64,000 nucleotides of DNA, from NCBI GenBank assembly GCA_003990955.1, contig BIFV01000011.1, positions 1-64,000 on the forward strand. The letters are read 5' to 3'. Source of the DNA: Sporomusaceae bacterium FL31. Lineage in GTDB: Bacteria > Bacillota > Negativicutes > DSM-1736 > Dendrosporobacteraceae. A program made the position numbers and the translations under genes. This document shows, one piece after another, positions 10,834 to 20,250 of this stretch. The notes under the pieces were generated by a model. It made no database searches. It saw nothing but the letters and a program-made list of their open reading frames with translations, and was not told the DNA's origin. Position 1 is the first letter of the stretch. Every line of letters starts with the position of its first letter.

Positions 10834-11000
10834 TAAAAAAGCCCTTCCTGCGCAAGGCAAAGCCAGGAATGGGCTCAGTCTCATACTGTTTGTCCAATTC
10901 CGTCTCAGCCTCAAGGATCTAAGCGGGTTTAGAGATATCCGTGTTCCAAATGCTTGGTGCAGCTCAAAGAGATACCGCCCAAATATGGCTTGTTATCACG
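10834..11000 (-). promoter_or_regulatory. Putative regulatory leader (attenuator) of panC-panD
   Basis: The 308 bp between panC and the divergent response regulator contain no gene. On the minus strand the last part is a terminator hairpin (AGCCC-N3-CCTG ... CAGG-N2-GGGCT at 10840-10875, then six T). It stands 88 bases before the panC start. Upstream of it (about 10885-10995) are further hairpins: CCAA-gcat-TTGG and a GGAT...CTAA / TTAG-ATCC pair. A terminator between promoter and first gene is the layout of a riboswitch or small RNA. The class is not recognised; the pan RNA motif is one candidate. Confidence 0.5.
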
Positions 11001-11054
11001 AAATATGATAGCATGTTTACTAAGAAGGAGCAAGACAAGGTGGTGTAAAATACG

Positions 11055-11726
11055 ATGAAAATTTTAGTTGCTGACGATGAACCCAGTATTTTAGAGGTTG
11101 TAAAACTCTATTTAGAAAATGAAGGCTTTATTGTTTTTGCCGCCAGTGATGGTGAGCAAGCCATGATCATAGAAATAAACGAGCGGCCTGATTTATTGGT
11201 ATTAGATATCATGCTGCCGAAAATTTCCGGTTGGGACATCTGCCGCTCCATAGAACGATCAGTACCCATTATTTTTCTTACAGCAAAAACTTCTGAAGCG
11301 GATAAGATTACGGGCTTTTCACTTGGCGCCGATGACTATATTACCAAGCCCTTTAGTCCACGTGAACTGGTAGCCAGAATTAAAGCCGTTCTGCGTCGCA
11401 GCGGGTTGCTGCAAGAGGCCGGTGCTGCAATCAAATTTCCGGGACTATCCATCCACTCGATACAGCAAACCGTCGAGCTCAATGGACAAGAAGCCGCTTT
11501 ACCACCTAAGGAGTTTGAATTACTATTATTCTTAGCCCGGCATCCTAAGGTTGCTTTTTCACGAGAGCAGTTGCTGACAAATATTTGGGGTTATGATTTT
11601 GACGGTGATGATCGTACTGTAGATGCAACCATAAAGCGATTACGCCGCAAAATCAACTGCGCCAATTACACTTATATCCATACGGTCTGGGGAACAGGCT
11701 ATAAATTTGAGGTCATGGAAAAATGA
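11055..11726 (+). CDS. OmpR-family response regulator
   Basis: 223 residues. The receiver domain has the acidic pair DDEP, the phospho-acceptor D in LLVLDIMLPK (about residue 51), T in FLTAKT and K in ITKPFSPRELVARI. The C-terminal winged helix ends KFEVMEK, with REQLLTNIWGYDFDGDDRTVDATIKRLR as recognition region split across strands. It overlaps the partner kinase gene by 4 bp. The inducing signal is unknown. Confidence 0.93.
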   Translation: MKILVADDEPSILEVVKLYLENEGFIVFAASDGEQAMIIEINERPDLLVLDIMLPKISGWDICRSIERSVPIIFLTAKTSEADKITGFSLGADDYITKPFSPRELVARIKAVLRRSGLLQEAGAAIKFPGLSIHSIQQTVELNGQEAALPPKEFELLLFLARHPKVAFSREQLLTNIWGYDFDGDDRTVDATIKRLRRKINCANYTYIHTVWGTGYKFEVMEK

Positions 11727-13123
11727 CACGCTCAATTTTCAGCAAACTCATGGTGTCCCATATCATCGTCATCCTGATTAGCACGCTGACTTTTGGGCTG
11801 CTAATGTCCTATCTGATTAGAGAACACGTTATCGAGAGCAAACGTCAGGAACTTTTGAGTAAAGGACTAACAGTTATTTCGCTGCTAGAGCCATCTCTCG
11901 AATCCGGCAGAGTCACTGAATTCAAGACATTTCCGATTATTAGTGAATTGGTTGGTGCTACGGTTTGGCTAGCCGACGAACAAGGAACCGTCATTGCTGG
12001 CAATCCTCCTCCACGCTGGTCACGAGCTTTCCAAGAAAAGAATGAAAAGATTGACGCCCTATTTCATGGGGAACCGCAAACTTGGACCCGCACAGGACGC
12101 CAGCAGGCCGACGCATCAGTCGTTGTAGCTCTGCCCTTATCACGCTCAAACACTCAAACTGCTTTATTTTTATACACCCCGATTGTTGGCATTAACAAAA
12201 CTATTGATGCTATCGAAAGCCTTTTAGGCTATTCATTATTGTTAGGGATTTTAATTGCTGCTGCATTTGGATTTGGAATTTCCCGCAGCCTAACTCGCCC
12301 GATTGCCAATATTGCCAAAGCTGCCCGCAGCTTCGCACAAGGCGATTATAGCAGTCGAGCCTCCGCTACTGGAAAAGATGAGATAGGCGATCTGGGACGA
12401 ACCTTTAACAATATGGCTCATGCCATTGCCGATATTGATAAAAACCGTCGTGATTTTTTAGCGAATGTTACCCATGAGCTCAAGACACCCATAGCATCCA
12501 TCCAGGCCTTAACCGAAGCGATCCTGGATGGGTTAACCACCCAGCCTGGCCAGCAGCAGCGTTATTTAACCACCATTGTTGGCGAAACACAGCGAATCAG
12601 CCGTCTTATTGATGACCTGCTCAACCTAGCCCAGCTTGAAGTCAGTGAATTGTCAATAGAAAATCAAGCTGTCAACTTAGCAGAAATTTTAACCATAGAA
12701 CAGGAAAAGTTTAATCCTCAGCTCACGGAGAAAGAGATATCCTTAGTTTTAAGTGTCCCTAATGACCTTCCGCTACTTCATGCCGACCCAGATAGGCTGA
12801 TGCAAATATTCGCCAATCTTATCAGCAATGCCATTCGCCACTCGCCTCCAGCTTCAACAATTACAATTTCCGCCAAAGCTGCTGCACCATGGGTAATCGT
12901 CGCGGTAAGTGATCAAGGACCTGGTATTCCCGATAAGGTTCTGCCTTTTATTTGGGATCGGTTTTATCGCGTAGATCAAGCACGGTCTCGCAATCATGGC
13001 GGTACCGGCTTAGGACTTACAATCACTAAAAAACTCATTCAAGCCATGGGTGGGCAAATCAATGCAGTGAGCCAGCCTAACCAAGGGACAACTTTCACCT
13101 TCACTCTGCCAATTGTCCATTAG
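11723..13123 (+). CDS. Sensor histidine kinase
   Basis: 466 residues in the membrane. TM1 is at about 10-32 and TM2 at about 168-190, bounding a periplasmic sensor of about 130 residues. HAMP (SRSLTRPIANIAKAA), HisKA with phospho-His in FLANVTHELKTPIASI, and HATPase_c boxes N (NLISNAIRHSPP), G1 (DQGPGIP) and G2 (GGTGLGLTI) follow. Cognate kinase of the overlapping response regulator. A bidirectional terminator follows the stop. Confidence 0.93.
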   Translation: MTRSIFSKLMVSHIIVILISTLTFGLLMSYLIREHVIESKRQELLSKGLTVISLLEPSLESGRVTEFKTFPIISELVGATVWLADEQGTVIAGNPPPRWSRAFQEKNEKIDALFHGEPQTWTRTGRQQADASVVVALPLSRSNTQTALFLYTPIVGINKTIDAIESLLGYSLLLGILIAAAFGFGISRSLTRPIANIAKAARSFAQGDYSSRASATGKDEIGDLGRTFNNMAHAIADIDKNRRDFLANVTHELKTPIASIQALTEAILDGLTTQPGQQQRYLTTIVGETQRISRLIDDLLNLAQLEVSELSIENQAVNLAEILTIEQEKFNPQLTEKEISLVLSVPNDLPLLHADPDRLMQIFANLISNAIRHSPPASTITISAKAAAPWVIVAVSDQGPGIPDKVLPFIWDRFYRVDQARSRNHGGTGLGLTITKKLIQAMGGQINAVSQPNQGTTFTFTLPIVH

Positions 13124-13134
13124 CGCCGAAAAGC

Positions 13135-13160
13135 AAAAGAGAGCCTTTAGGCCCTCTTTT
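13135..13160. terminator. Bidirectional terminator
   Basis: The inverted repeat AAAAGAGAGCC / GGCCCTCTTTT serves the plus-strand kinase gene and the convergent minus-strand small gene. Confidence 0.8.
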
Positions 13161-13444
13161 CACTCCACTAAAATTCCATCTGCCAGCAGTGAATTATCAC
13201 TTTCCCACGACTCAACAATTGCCAGAGCAGTCGTATAGTCAAATCCCATGCCTAACAAATAGCTAATTAAAGCAGTTTCAATAATGACATGTCTGGTATT
13301 GGTAGCAGTTAATTCTTCTAATCCATGAGCGATAGCTGGTTGAACCTGACAGAAAAAATAACAGGCATTTAGAACCTGATTACCTGGAGCTACCGATATA
13401 ATAGGCGTTCTGCATCTTCTAACCAGTCGTTTGAATCTGGTCAC
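13160..13444 (-). CDS. Hypothetical protein, 94 residues
   Basis: Not recognised. No signal peptide or clear membrane segment. The N-terminus is basic (TRFKRLVRRCRTP). The middle is helical (HVIIETALISYLLGMGFDYTTALAIVESWE), similar in look to UBA-like or helical-bundle folds. GTG at 13444 is chosen because GGAG lies 8 bases upstream; a GTG three codons earlier is also open. Stands alone between convergent terminators. Confidence 0.6.
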   Translation of the reverse strand: MTRFKRLVRRCRTPIISVAPGNQVLNACYFFCQVQPAIAHGLEELTATNTRHVIIETALISYLLGMGFDYTTALAIVESWESDNSLLADGILVE

Positions 13445-13587
13445 ATCCCCCACTCCTCTTATTCGTAATATGGCTCACTTTATCTTATGCATCCTTGACA
13501 TAAGGCGTGAACATTTGCCAATACAAAATAGCTATTCTCATTTAAACCTGCACCATTGCCAAACTCCGATTAAGATTAAATCAAATA

Positions 13588-13618
13588 AAAAAATCAGGCT
13601 TATAGCCTGATTTTTTTT
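13588..13618 (-). terminator. Terminator of the asparaginase gene
   Basis: AATCAGGC-ttat-GCCTGATT with A and T runs on both sides, touching the asparaginase stop. Confidence 0.85.
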
Positions 13619-13619
13619 A

Positions 13620-14615
13620 TTAGAAAACAGTCTCGATTGTACCAATCATATCACCGCGATGATTTTTTAATATTGGCGGGAATTTCTCTATCAGTTCATC
13701 ATATTCGGCTTTTGTAATTAAGTCTAGTCTTTTTAGTATTCCAATAATGACCGGATTGATTGCCCGAGTTCCGCCATCTTCAATTTTAAACGTAATACCA
13801 ATGCCATCTGGCACCGAGCCAAGACAATAGACAGCCTCAGCACCCACTTTGGCAAGAATACGACCTTTAGTTAAATTCATTAGGATGGTATCAATACGGC
13901 CAGTACCAGCCACGATTTGCGGATACCCGATCATCGCATCACGAATTTTAGTCATCGCTTGTTCTTTAGCACCCCAGCCGGCTTGCGCAGGCTGAACCAA
14001 ACGAGCGTATGCTAAAGCCATATTGTAGAGGGGCAGATAGAATACTGGTACTCCACAGCCATCAATGCCAATTTCAATCTGATGCGGATCTAAGCCTGTA
14101 CTTTCGGCAACAGCCTGGTGCATAATCTTTTGTACCTGATGTTCCGACTCGGTATAGCCCTCAACAGGCAAGCCTAACATCTGACATAAAGCCAGCATCC
14201 CGGAATGTTTGCCTGAACATGGATTATGTACAGCCTGCGGCTTTTGCCCTTGCTTAATTAAGTCTTTTGCAGCTCGCCCATCCATAGGGCGAGCCGCACC
14301 ACACGCTAATACGTCTACCGCCAGACCCACCTTTTCCAGAATCTGCTTAACTAATGCAACATGCTGACTTTCACCACTATGTGACGATACCATCAAGGCC
14401 AGCTCTTCATTAGTAATGCCAAACTGATCCATACCGCCTTGCTGCACAAATGGCAAAACTTGAAAAGGTTTGGCTGCTGAACGCCAAAACATCGGCTTAT
14501 AAGCATCGCCTACAGCATCAACAACCTTGCCAGCAACATTCACTGCTACGATATCTCCCCGGTGAATACTCTCAACTTTTCCAGCACGGGTAATATGCAG
14601 TAATACTTCACTCAT
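13620..14615 (-). CDS. Asparaginase (AnsA/COG4448 family)
   Basis: 331 residues, cytosolic. Matches the thermolabile asparaginase family by SEVLLHITRAGKVESIHRGD at the start (residues 2-21), MVSSHSGESQHV, ACGAARPMDGRAA, HNPCSGKHSGMLALCQ and EIGIDGCGVPVFYLPL. These Ser/His/Lys-rich motifs line the active site in this family. Predicted to hydrolyse asparagine to aspartate and ammonia. Single gene with its own terminator. An SD (GGGGAG) precedes the ATG. Confidence 0.85.
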   Translation of the reverse strand: MSEVLLHITRAGKVESIHRGDIVAVNVAGKVVDAVGDAYKPMFWRSAAKPFQVLPFVQQGGMDQFGITNEELALMVSSHSGESQHVALVKQILEKVGLAVDVLACGAARPMDGRAAKDLIKQGQKPQAVHNPCSGKHSGMLALCQMLGLPVEGYTESEHQVQKIMHQAVAESTGLDPHQIEIGIDGCGVPVFYLPLYNMALAYARLVQPAQAGWGAKEQAMTKIRDAMIGYPQIVAGTGRIDTILMNLTKGRILAKVGAEAVYCLGSVPDGIGITFKIEDGGTRAINPVIIGILKRLDLITKAEYDELIEKFPPILKNHRGDMIGTIETVF

Positions 14616-14703
14616 TTTTTTCTCCCCTTAAATAGATTACAGAGGCTGATGTATGCATCGCTATCTGCCTGCTTTGCTGGACATCCGCCTAGTTTTCCAT
14701 ATT

Positions 14704-14723
14704 AAAAAACCCGCTAATGCGGG
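14704..14723 (-). terminator. Terminator of ftsH
   Basis: CCCGC-N4-GCGGG followed by six T on the minus strand, about 110 bp after the ftsH stop. Confidence 0.7.
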
Positions 14724-14737
14724 CCTGTACCAAATTC

Positions 14738-14806
14738 GCCACAGAGACCACAGAGGGCTTCAGGCGTAATTCACGCTTGAAACAGTTCCCTCCGTGTACT
14801 CTCCTA
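14738..14806. repeat. Imperfect long hairpin, REP-like
   Basis: The stretch from CACAGAG near 14740 to ACTCTCC near 14803 folds back on itself. TTCA-g-GCGT-N5-ACGC-t-TGAA forms the tip, with AGGG/CCCT, CAC/GTG and GAGA/TCTC further down the arms. No ORF. It looks like a degenerate copy of a dispersed palindromic element. Confidence 0.4.
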
Positions 14807-14832
14807 TGCAATTCAGTCAATATAAACTTGCT

Positions 14833-16731
14833 CTAATTACGAGAAATGTATACAATCTTCGGTCCGCCAGTACTGTCATCCGGGCTATCAGATACTGGTG
14901 GAGTAACCTCTTCATCGGTCTGGATTTTAGACTGAATGGAACCATCTTTCATCAGTTGTTCCAATTCCTCAGCCTCAAGAGTTTCACGCTCAATCAAAGT
15001 TTTCGCAATAAGATGAAGCTTGTCAATATTTTCTTTCAGCATATTGCGGCATTCATTGTAAGCGCCTTCAATGAGATGGCGTACTTCTTTGTCAATAGCA
15101 TATGCCACTTCTTCACTATAGTTGCGATCACGCGATATATCGCGTCCCAGAAATACCTGCTGATCTTGACGGCGCCCAAAAGTAATCGGCCCCAAGGCTT
15201 CACTCATACCATACTCGGTAATCATTTTGCGAACCAGATCGGTCGCCCGCTCTAAATCATTTTGAGCCCCGGTACTGATTTCAGCAAGGACTACTTCCTC
15301 AGCAACACGACCACCCAGCAGGGTTTTCAGTTGATCCAATAATTCAGACCTTGTTGCATAATAGCGATCCTCTTTCGGCAGCATCAGGGTATAGCCACCA
15401 GCCCGGCCACGCGGAATAATCGAGACCTTATGTACCGGATCAGTGTGTGGCAGCAGCATGCCTACCAAGGTATGACCTGCTTCATGATAAGCAGTCAAGC
15501 GTTTCTCTCTGTCACTGATGACCTTGCTCTTACGTTCCGGCCCAGCAACTACCCGCTCAATCGACTCTTCAAGCTCAGGCATTTCAATACGTTTTTTATT
15601 ACGGCGAGCAGCAAGTAATGCTGCCTCATTAATAAGATTGCTTAAATCCGCACCAGTAAAACCTGGAGTACGACGCGCCAGAACTTCAAGACTGGCTTCT
15701 TTGGAAACCGGTTTGCCCTTGGTGTGGACTTTAAGTATTTCGGCACGGCCTCTAACATCAGGTTTATCAACAACAATCTGTCGGTCAAATCGACCTGGAC
15801 GTAAGAGCGCCGGGTCAAGTATATCCGGACGATTCGTGGCAGCAATAATAATAATGCCTTCATTCGCTGCAAAACCATCCATCTCAACTAATAATTGATT
15901 CAGCGTCTGCTCGCGCTCATCATGACCACCGCCTAGACCAGCACCCCGCTGACGGCCAACGGCATCAATCTCGTCAATAAATACGATACAAGGAGCATTT
16001 TTCTTGGCTTGTTCAAATAAATCCCGAACCCTTGAAGCGCCAACCCCGACAAACATCTCCACAAAATCTGAACCACTAATGCTAAAGAACGGTACACCAG
16101 CTTCGCCAGCTACTGCTTTTGCTAATAATGTTTTGCCTGTTCCAGGCGGCCCAAAAAGCAAAACACCCTTTGGAATACGTGCGCCAAGGTCATTAAATTT
16201 TTTGGGATGCTTCAGAAACTCGACAACTTCCTGCAATTCCTGTTTCGCTTCATCAGCCCCAGCTACATCAGTAAAAGTAATCTTGATTTTATCTTCACTG
16301 TGCAATTTGGCCCGGCTTTTCCCAAAGGACATTACCCGGTTTCCACCACCTTGCGTCTGCTGCATGATGAAGAACCATACGCCAATTAACAAAAGCATTG
16401 GCAAAATTGATGAAAAAATCGTTGTCCACCAAGGTGGTTGCGGTGGTTGCTCAGCTTTAATATCAACATTTTTTTCCCGCAGCGTGTTAATGAGAGTGGG
16501 ATCATTCGGTGCAATAGTGGTAAACTCCGTTCCATCCTTCAGCTTACCGCGGATAGAATTTTCCACTATAGTGACTCGTTCCACTTTCTGTTCGTCCATT
16601 TGACGTAAAAACTGCGTGTAGGTTATTTCCTGCTTATTCGTTGTGCGCGTTGAATAGTAGTCAATTATGGAAATGGCGATAATTATAATAAGCAAATAGA
16701 AACTTACATTACGAAAAAATTTGTTCAACAA
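14833..16731 (-). CDS. ftsH: ATP-dependent zinc metalloprotease FtsH
   Basis: Membrane-anchored AAA+ protease that degrades misfolded membrane and regulatory proteins. 632 residues. Two N-terminal TM segments (about 7-26 and 108-128) flank an extracytoplasmic domain. Walker A GPPGTGKT and Walker [13 protein letters not shown] follow, then [23 protein letters not shown], the zinc motif HEAGH and a distal acidic ligand region. First downstream neighbour of hpt and tilS, the conserved Firmicutes order. Confidence 0.98.
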   Translation of the reverse strand: MLNKFFRNVSFYLLIIIIAISIIDYYSTRTTNKQEITYTQFLRQMDEQKVERVTIVENSIRGKLKDGTEFTTIAPNDPTLINTLREKNVDIKAEQPPQPPWWTTIFSSILPMLLLIGVWFFIMQQTQGGGNRVMSFGKSRAKLHSEDKIKITFTDVAGADEAKQELQEVVEFLKHPKKFNDLGARIPKGVLLFGPPGTGKTLLAKAVAGEAGVPFFSISGSDFVEMFVGVGASRVRDLFEQAKKNAPCIVFIDEIDAVGRQRGAGLGGGHDEREQTLNQLLVEMDGFAANEGIIIIAATNRPDILDPALLRPGRFDRQIVVDKPDVRGRAEILKVHTKGKPVSKEASLEVLARRTPGFTGADLSNLINEAALLAARRNKKRIEMPELEESIERVVAGPERKSKVISDREKRLTAYHEAGHTLVGMLLPHTDPVHKVSIIPRGRAGGYTLMLPKEDRYYATRSELLDQLKTLLGGRVAEEVVLAEISTGAQNDLERATDLVRKMITEYGMSEALGPITFGRRQDQQVFLGRDISRDRNYSEEVAYAIDKEVRHLIEGAYNECRNMLKENIDKLHLIAKTLIERETLEAEELEQLMKDGSIQSKIQTDEEVTPPVSDSPDDSTGGPKIVYISRN

Positions 16732-16838
16732 GTCGCCCTCCTCTCACTGGAGCACATAACATCAACATGTTCTCCATAGAAAAATATTATAACACCAAAA
16801 CTAAATTTTAACAATCAAGGTTGCTCGCAGTACTGAGT

Positions 16839-17375
16839 TTATTTGTATACTTCAGGTTTAAGTATTCCAATAAACGGTAAATTGCGATATTTCTCCGCAT
16901 AATCAAGCCCATAGCCCACAACAAAATAATCCGGTACCGTAAAGCCATTATAATCTATATGCACCTCAGCTCTGCGTCTTTCCGGTTTATTCAGCAAGGT
17001 GCAAAGTTTTAAGCTTGCTGGTTTACGTGATTTAATATTTTCGATTAAATAACTCAATGTTAGACCGGAATCGATGATATCCTCGACAATCAGTACATGT
17101 TTGCCTTCGATATCTTCGTCAAGGTCTTTTAATATACGGACTACGCCACTTGAGCTAGTACCTGCACCATAGCTGGATACAGCCATAAAATCAATGGCCA
17201 CAGGAACCTTTATGGCTCTAGTTAAGTCAGCCATAAATAGTACGGCTCCCCGCAGTACCCCAATAGCCAAAATCTCTTTGCCTGCGTAATCAGCCGTAAT
17301 TTGTTCCCCTAGCTCTTTAATACGTGCAGCAAGTTTCTCCTCGCTTATCAACACGCTTTCTACATCATTAATCAA
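16839..17375 (-). CDS. hpt: Hypoxanthine phosphoribosyltransferase
   Basis: Purine salvage enzyme making IMP/GMP from hypoxanthine/guanine and PRPP. 178 residues. The PRPP-binding loop is [32 protein letters not shown] and the C-terminal [19 protein letters not shown] are typical. Overlaps the end of tilS by 8 bp, so the two are translationally coupled. Confidence 0.96.
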   Translation of the reverse strand: MINDVESVLISEEKLAARIKELGEQITADYAGKEILAIGVLRGAVLFMADLTRAIKVPVAIDFMAVSSYGAGTSSSGVVRILKDLDEDIEGKHVLIVEDIIDSGLTLSYLIENIKSRKPASLKLCTLLNKPERRRAEVHIDYNGFTVPDYFVVGYGLDYAEKYRNLPFIGILKPEVYK

Positions 17376-18765
17376 TTTTGTTCCTCCCCATATGTAAAGT
17401 AAGCTGCAAAAATTGTTGAGTCTTCATCGTAACATCGCCCCGCTCAGCCTGTCGATAACCCCCTACCCATAGAATGCCTTTCTCATCATAAATTATCGGC
17501 GTAATTTCTCTTTTTTTACGTGGAATTTTAGCATCAATAAAAAAATCTTTTATTTTTTTATTTCCTTTGAGACCTTTCGGCTGAAATTTATCTCCATCCA
17601 ACCTTGTTCGTATATACAAAGGCGGTGATAGTTCCACCCAATCAAAGACCGCCGAATGCGTGGGAAGCTTTTCCGGTGCTGAATCGCGTAACTCGGCGAC
17701 AATAGTCAGCTCCAATTCAGGCACATCAGTCACCCCTGGTAATTGAATCTCAAGAGGGGCAACCCTAACTGGAATAACCGGATGGCTATGTGCAGAATAA
17801 AGTTCCACATCATGATAGTCAACTCGCACCTGCAAATTCCCTGGTAATTCAAGAATACTGCCTACTTGGCCAGTTAAAGCCATTTCTATAAATTTTTCCA
17901 CATGCTTAAATGTAATTCCTCTAGTATGGCCTTGTTTTTTTTCAATGGCTTGGCGCAATATTTCTCGTTGCTGAGCAATATGCAGATTGCTTAACCCCGC
18001 TCTGCTTATCCGAATAACGTCTTGCTCGTCAAGAACAATCTGCGGCCACAATTCCCGAACATTTTGGCAAATAAAGTCATGCTCGCTGCCAATAAGTTCT
18101 GCTGTTCTGCATAATGCATCTTTAATGGTATGGTTATAATGCTGCTGCAAATCTGGCAGTAGTTTGAGCCTAACACGATTGCGTAAGTAATCGGTCTTTA
18201 AGTTTGAACTGTCCTGCCGCGGCGTTAAACCCTGCTCTAGACAATATTGATCAATTTCCTGACGGCTAACGCCGAGTAAGGGTCTGATAATATTATCATG
18301 AGCAGGTCTAATTCCCCGTATTCCGGTACTGCCGGTGCCCCGCAGCAAATTCATGAGGACTGTCTCGGCCTGATCATCACGATGATGACCAGTAGCAATT
18401 TTCGTGATCCCAAGCCGATTGGCCGTTTGCTGCAAAAACTGATAGCGCAATTCTCTAGCTGCGTCCTGCGGCGAACGCCCACTGATGACAATATATTCCG
18501 GTACATTAATTGCAGTCTGATAACAAGGCAAACCTAACTGACTGCAGAAAGCGGCCACAAATTCAGCGTCTTCTGCTGAGTCTTGGCCGCGAAACATATG
18601 ATCGACATGTGCAACAGCCAAGCTAATATTATATTTTGAACACAGTGCATACAAGCTATGCACCAAAACAAGTGAGTCTGGTCCGCCAGAGCAAGCCAGC
18701 AGTAGCTTATCACCTTTTTTTACTAAATGATATTTATCAATCCACGCACTAATCTTTACCAGCAT
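17368..18765 (-). CDS. tilS: tRNA(Ile)-lysidine synthetase
   Basis: Modifies C34 of the CAU-anticodon tRNA-Ile to lysidine so that it reads AUA. 465 residues. The PP-loop [17 protein letters not shown] sits near residue 25, with [18 protein letters not shown] and [19 protein letters not shown] after it. The C-terminal TilS substrate-binding domain ends around [21 protein letters not shown]. Overlaps hpt (8 bp) and the upstream exporter gene (17 bp), indicating one transcript. Confidence 0.96.
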   Translation of the reverse strand: MLVKISAWIDKYHLVKKGDKLLLACSGGPDSLVLVHSLYALCSKYNISLAVAHVDHMFRGQDSAEDAEFVAAFCSQLGLPCYQTAINVPEYIVISGRSPQDAARELRYQFLQQTANRLGITKIATGHHRDDQAETVLMNLLRGTGSTGIRGIRPAHDNIIRPLLGVSRQEIDQYCLEQGLTPRQDSSNLKTDYLRNRVRLKLLPDLQQHYNHTIKDALCRTAELIGSEHDFICQNVRELWPQIVLDEQDVIRISRAGLSNLHIAQQREILRQAIEKKQGHTRGITFKHVEKFIEMALTGQVGSILELPGNLQVRVDYHDVELYSAHSHPVIPVRVAPLEIQLPGVTDVPELELTIVAELRDSAPEKLPTHSAVFDWVELSPPLYIRTRLDGDKFQPKGLKGNKKIKDFFIDAKIPRKKREITPIIYDEKGILWVGGYRQAERGDVTMKTQQFLQLTLHMGRNKID

Positions 18766-19204
18766 GATGAACCCGGCTCTCTGTGTTATAGTTTATAAAC
18801 AACCTATATATTGTAGAACTAACAAAAATACCAAACGCAATAGTCCCAGCTGTCAATACCGTACGCATAAACATCGAGACTCCTTCAACATATCGTCCCT
18901 CAACCATATACAATACAGTCGTATAGGCTTCTCCCCCCGGTACTAAGGGAATAAACCCTAATATGATAAAGATAGCTGCTGGCTTCTTAAGCAGGCGGGC
19001 CAATGTCTCGGCTCCCAAACCAATCACAACACTGCCAGCAAAATTAGCCATAATTAAACTGCTGCCTGAATAATGGGTCAGTGTCATGACCGTCCAAGCG
19101 GCTACTCCTACCAAACTTGCCATCACCAATATTCGTCCCGGAATCCGATAAAGTACACCAAAAGAAGCCGACATAAAAAAAACCGCCAGCAGTTTCAACG
19201 TCAT
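18749..19204 (-). CDS. Threonine/serine exporter, small subunit (YjjB/ThrE C-half)
   Basis: 151 residues with four to five TM helices. Matches the C-terminal half of ThrE: IPGRILVMASLVGVAAW, FIILGFIPLVPGGEAYTT with the conserved PLVPGG loop. Acts with the adjacent 19236-19997 protein as a split ThrE exporter for threonine or serine. The last 17 bp overlap the tilS start. Confidence 0.85.
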   Translation of the reverse strand: MTLKLLAVFFMSASFGVLYRIPGRILVMASLVGVAAWTVMTLTHYSGSSLIMANFAGSVVIGLGAETLARLLKKPAAIFIILGFIPLVPGGEAYTTVLYMVEGRYVEGVSMFMRTVLTAGTIAFGIFVSSTIYRLFINYNTESRVHHAGKD

Positions 19205-19235
19205 CGTATCACCTCAACTCCAATTCATTCAATCA

Positions 19236-19997
19236 CTACCAGGCATGCGTAGCCAGGATAATGACCACACCCATAGCAACTGCACCAGCAGTTAAGGCGG
19301 CCTCCAGCCCCCGAGATAATCCACTGAGTAAGTCGCCAGCGATCACATCACGAATCGCATTGGTAATCGCTATTCCAGGCACGAGCGGCATAATTCCGCC
19401 AATGATAATGGCATCACGCCCTAAGAATGGCCACAGTTTATAGGACAGCAGCCCAATAAGCGCTGCTGTAATTCCACCTAAAAACTCGAAAGTAAATTGA
19501 ACCCCATGCAGTCGCGATACAACATGGGCTACATATCTTACCACTGCAGCCGCTACGAAAGCTGCCAGCATTTCCCCATAGCCACCGTTTTGCAGCACCG
19601 CAGTACTACTGCCAATCAGACCGGAAGCCAGCATGGATGGTATCAATGAAAAACCAGTTCTTTCGCGGGCAATCCGCTCCAAAATCGGCAGCGCATCCTG
19701 ACAGTCCATGCGTCCTTCAACCAGCCGGCGTGATAATTCATTGACTTTAATGACTCGGTCGAGATTGATGGTACGATTGCGCACTCGCCGCATCGTAGTC
19801 ACTGAACGCCCGCTGTCGTCAGCAGCAGTTAAGAATACCCCTGTAGGAATAACAAAGCTTTCGACTTTTGCAGCACCGCACGCTCTAGCAATATGAACCA
19901 TGGTTTCTTCGACTCGGTACGTCTCAGCACCGTTCTTTAATAAAACTTCACCAGCTAACACGGCTATATTAATGATTTCATCCAGGTGAAGCTTCAC
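19236..19997 (-). CDS. Threonine/serine exporter, large subunit (YjjP/ThrE N-half)
   Basis: 253 residues. The N-terminal cytosolic domain (AGEVLLKNGAETYRVEETM, FVIPTGVFLTAADDSG) precedes five TM segments with GGIMPLVPGIAITNAIRD. This is the N-terminal ThrE domain (DUF1212). The start is set at GTG 19997 because GAGGTG is seven bases upstream; a longer TTG start at 20015 would begin within the SD. 31 bp upstream of its partner. Confidence 0.85.
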   Translation of the reverse strand: MKLHLDEIINIAVLAGEVLLKNGAETYRVEETMVHIARACGAAKVESFVIPTGVFLTAADDSGRSVTTMRRVRNRTINLDRVIKVNELSRRLVEGRMDCQDALPILERIARERTGFSLIPSMLASGLIGSSTAVLQNGGYGEMLAAFVAAAVVRYVAHVVSRLHGVQFTFEFLGGITAALIGLLSYKLWPFLGRDAIIIGGIMPLVPGIAITNAIRDVIAGDLLSGLSRGLEAALTAGAVAMGVVIILATHAW

Positions 19998-20175
19998 CAA
20001 TGTCACCTCATCCAACCAAATATATCTTAGAGAATAAAAATTCTCCTGACTAGCGCTAAATTCCTTCCTATGGCATTTAAGGTTAACTTAGCCTGTAAAC
20101 TTTTTATTTATACCATATTTCCTAACTCTGAGGCAAGCAATTTTATGATATTTACTTAATCATGAATTCGGACAA

Positions 20176-20208
20176 CAAAAATGCTTGGCTAAATACTTTG
20201 CCAAGCAT
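20176..20208 (-). terminator. Terminator of spoIIE
   Basis: ATGCTTGGC / GCCAAGCAT with a 10-base loop, followed by TTTTTG on the minus strand. Confidence 0.85.
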
Positions 20209-20250
20209 TCTAAACGGCTTTAGTACCTGAACTCAGATTTTGAATAGTTG

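Noticed and set aside
10834..11000. T-box leader
   Set aside because: A GGGCGGTATC stretch recalls the T-box word but lies at the wrong end, about 120 bases before the terminator, and downstream genes are not amino-acid related.
11055..13123. PhoP-PhoR pair
   Set aside because: Family-level match only; no PhoP boxes nearby, and the PhoR-like gene next to the pst cluster at 63319 is a better candidate.
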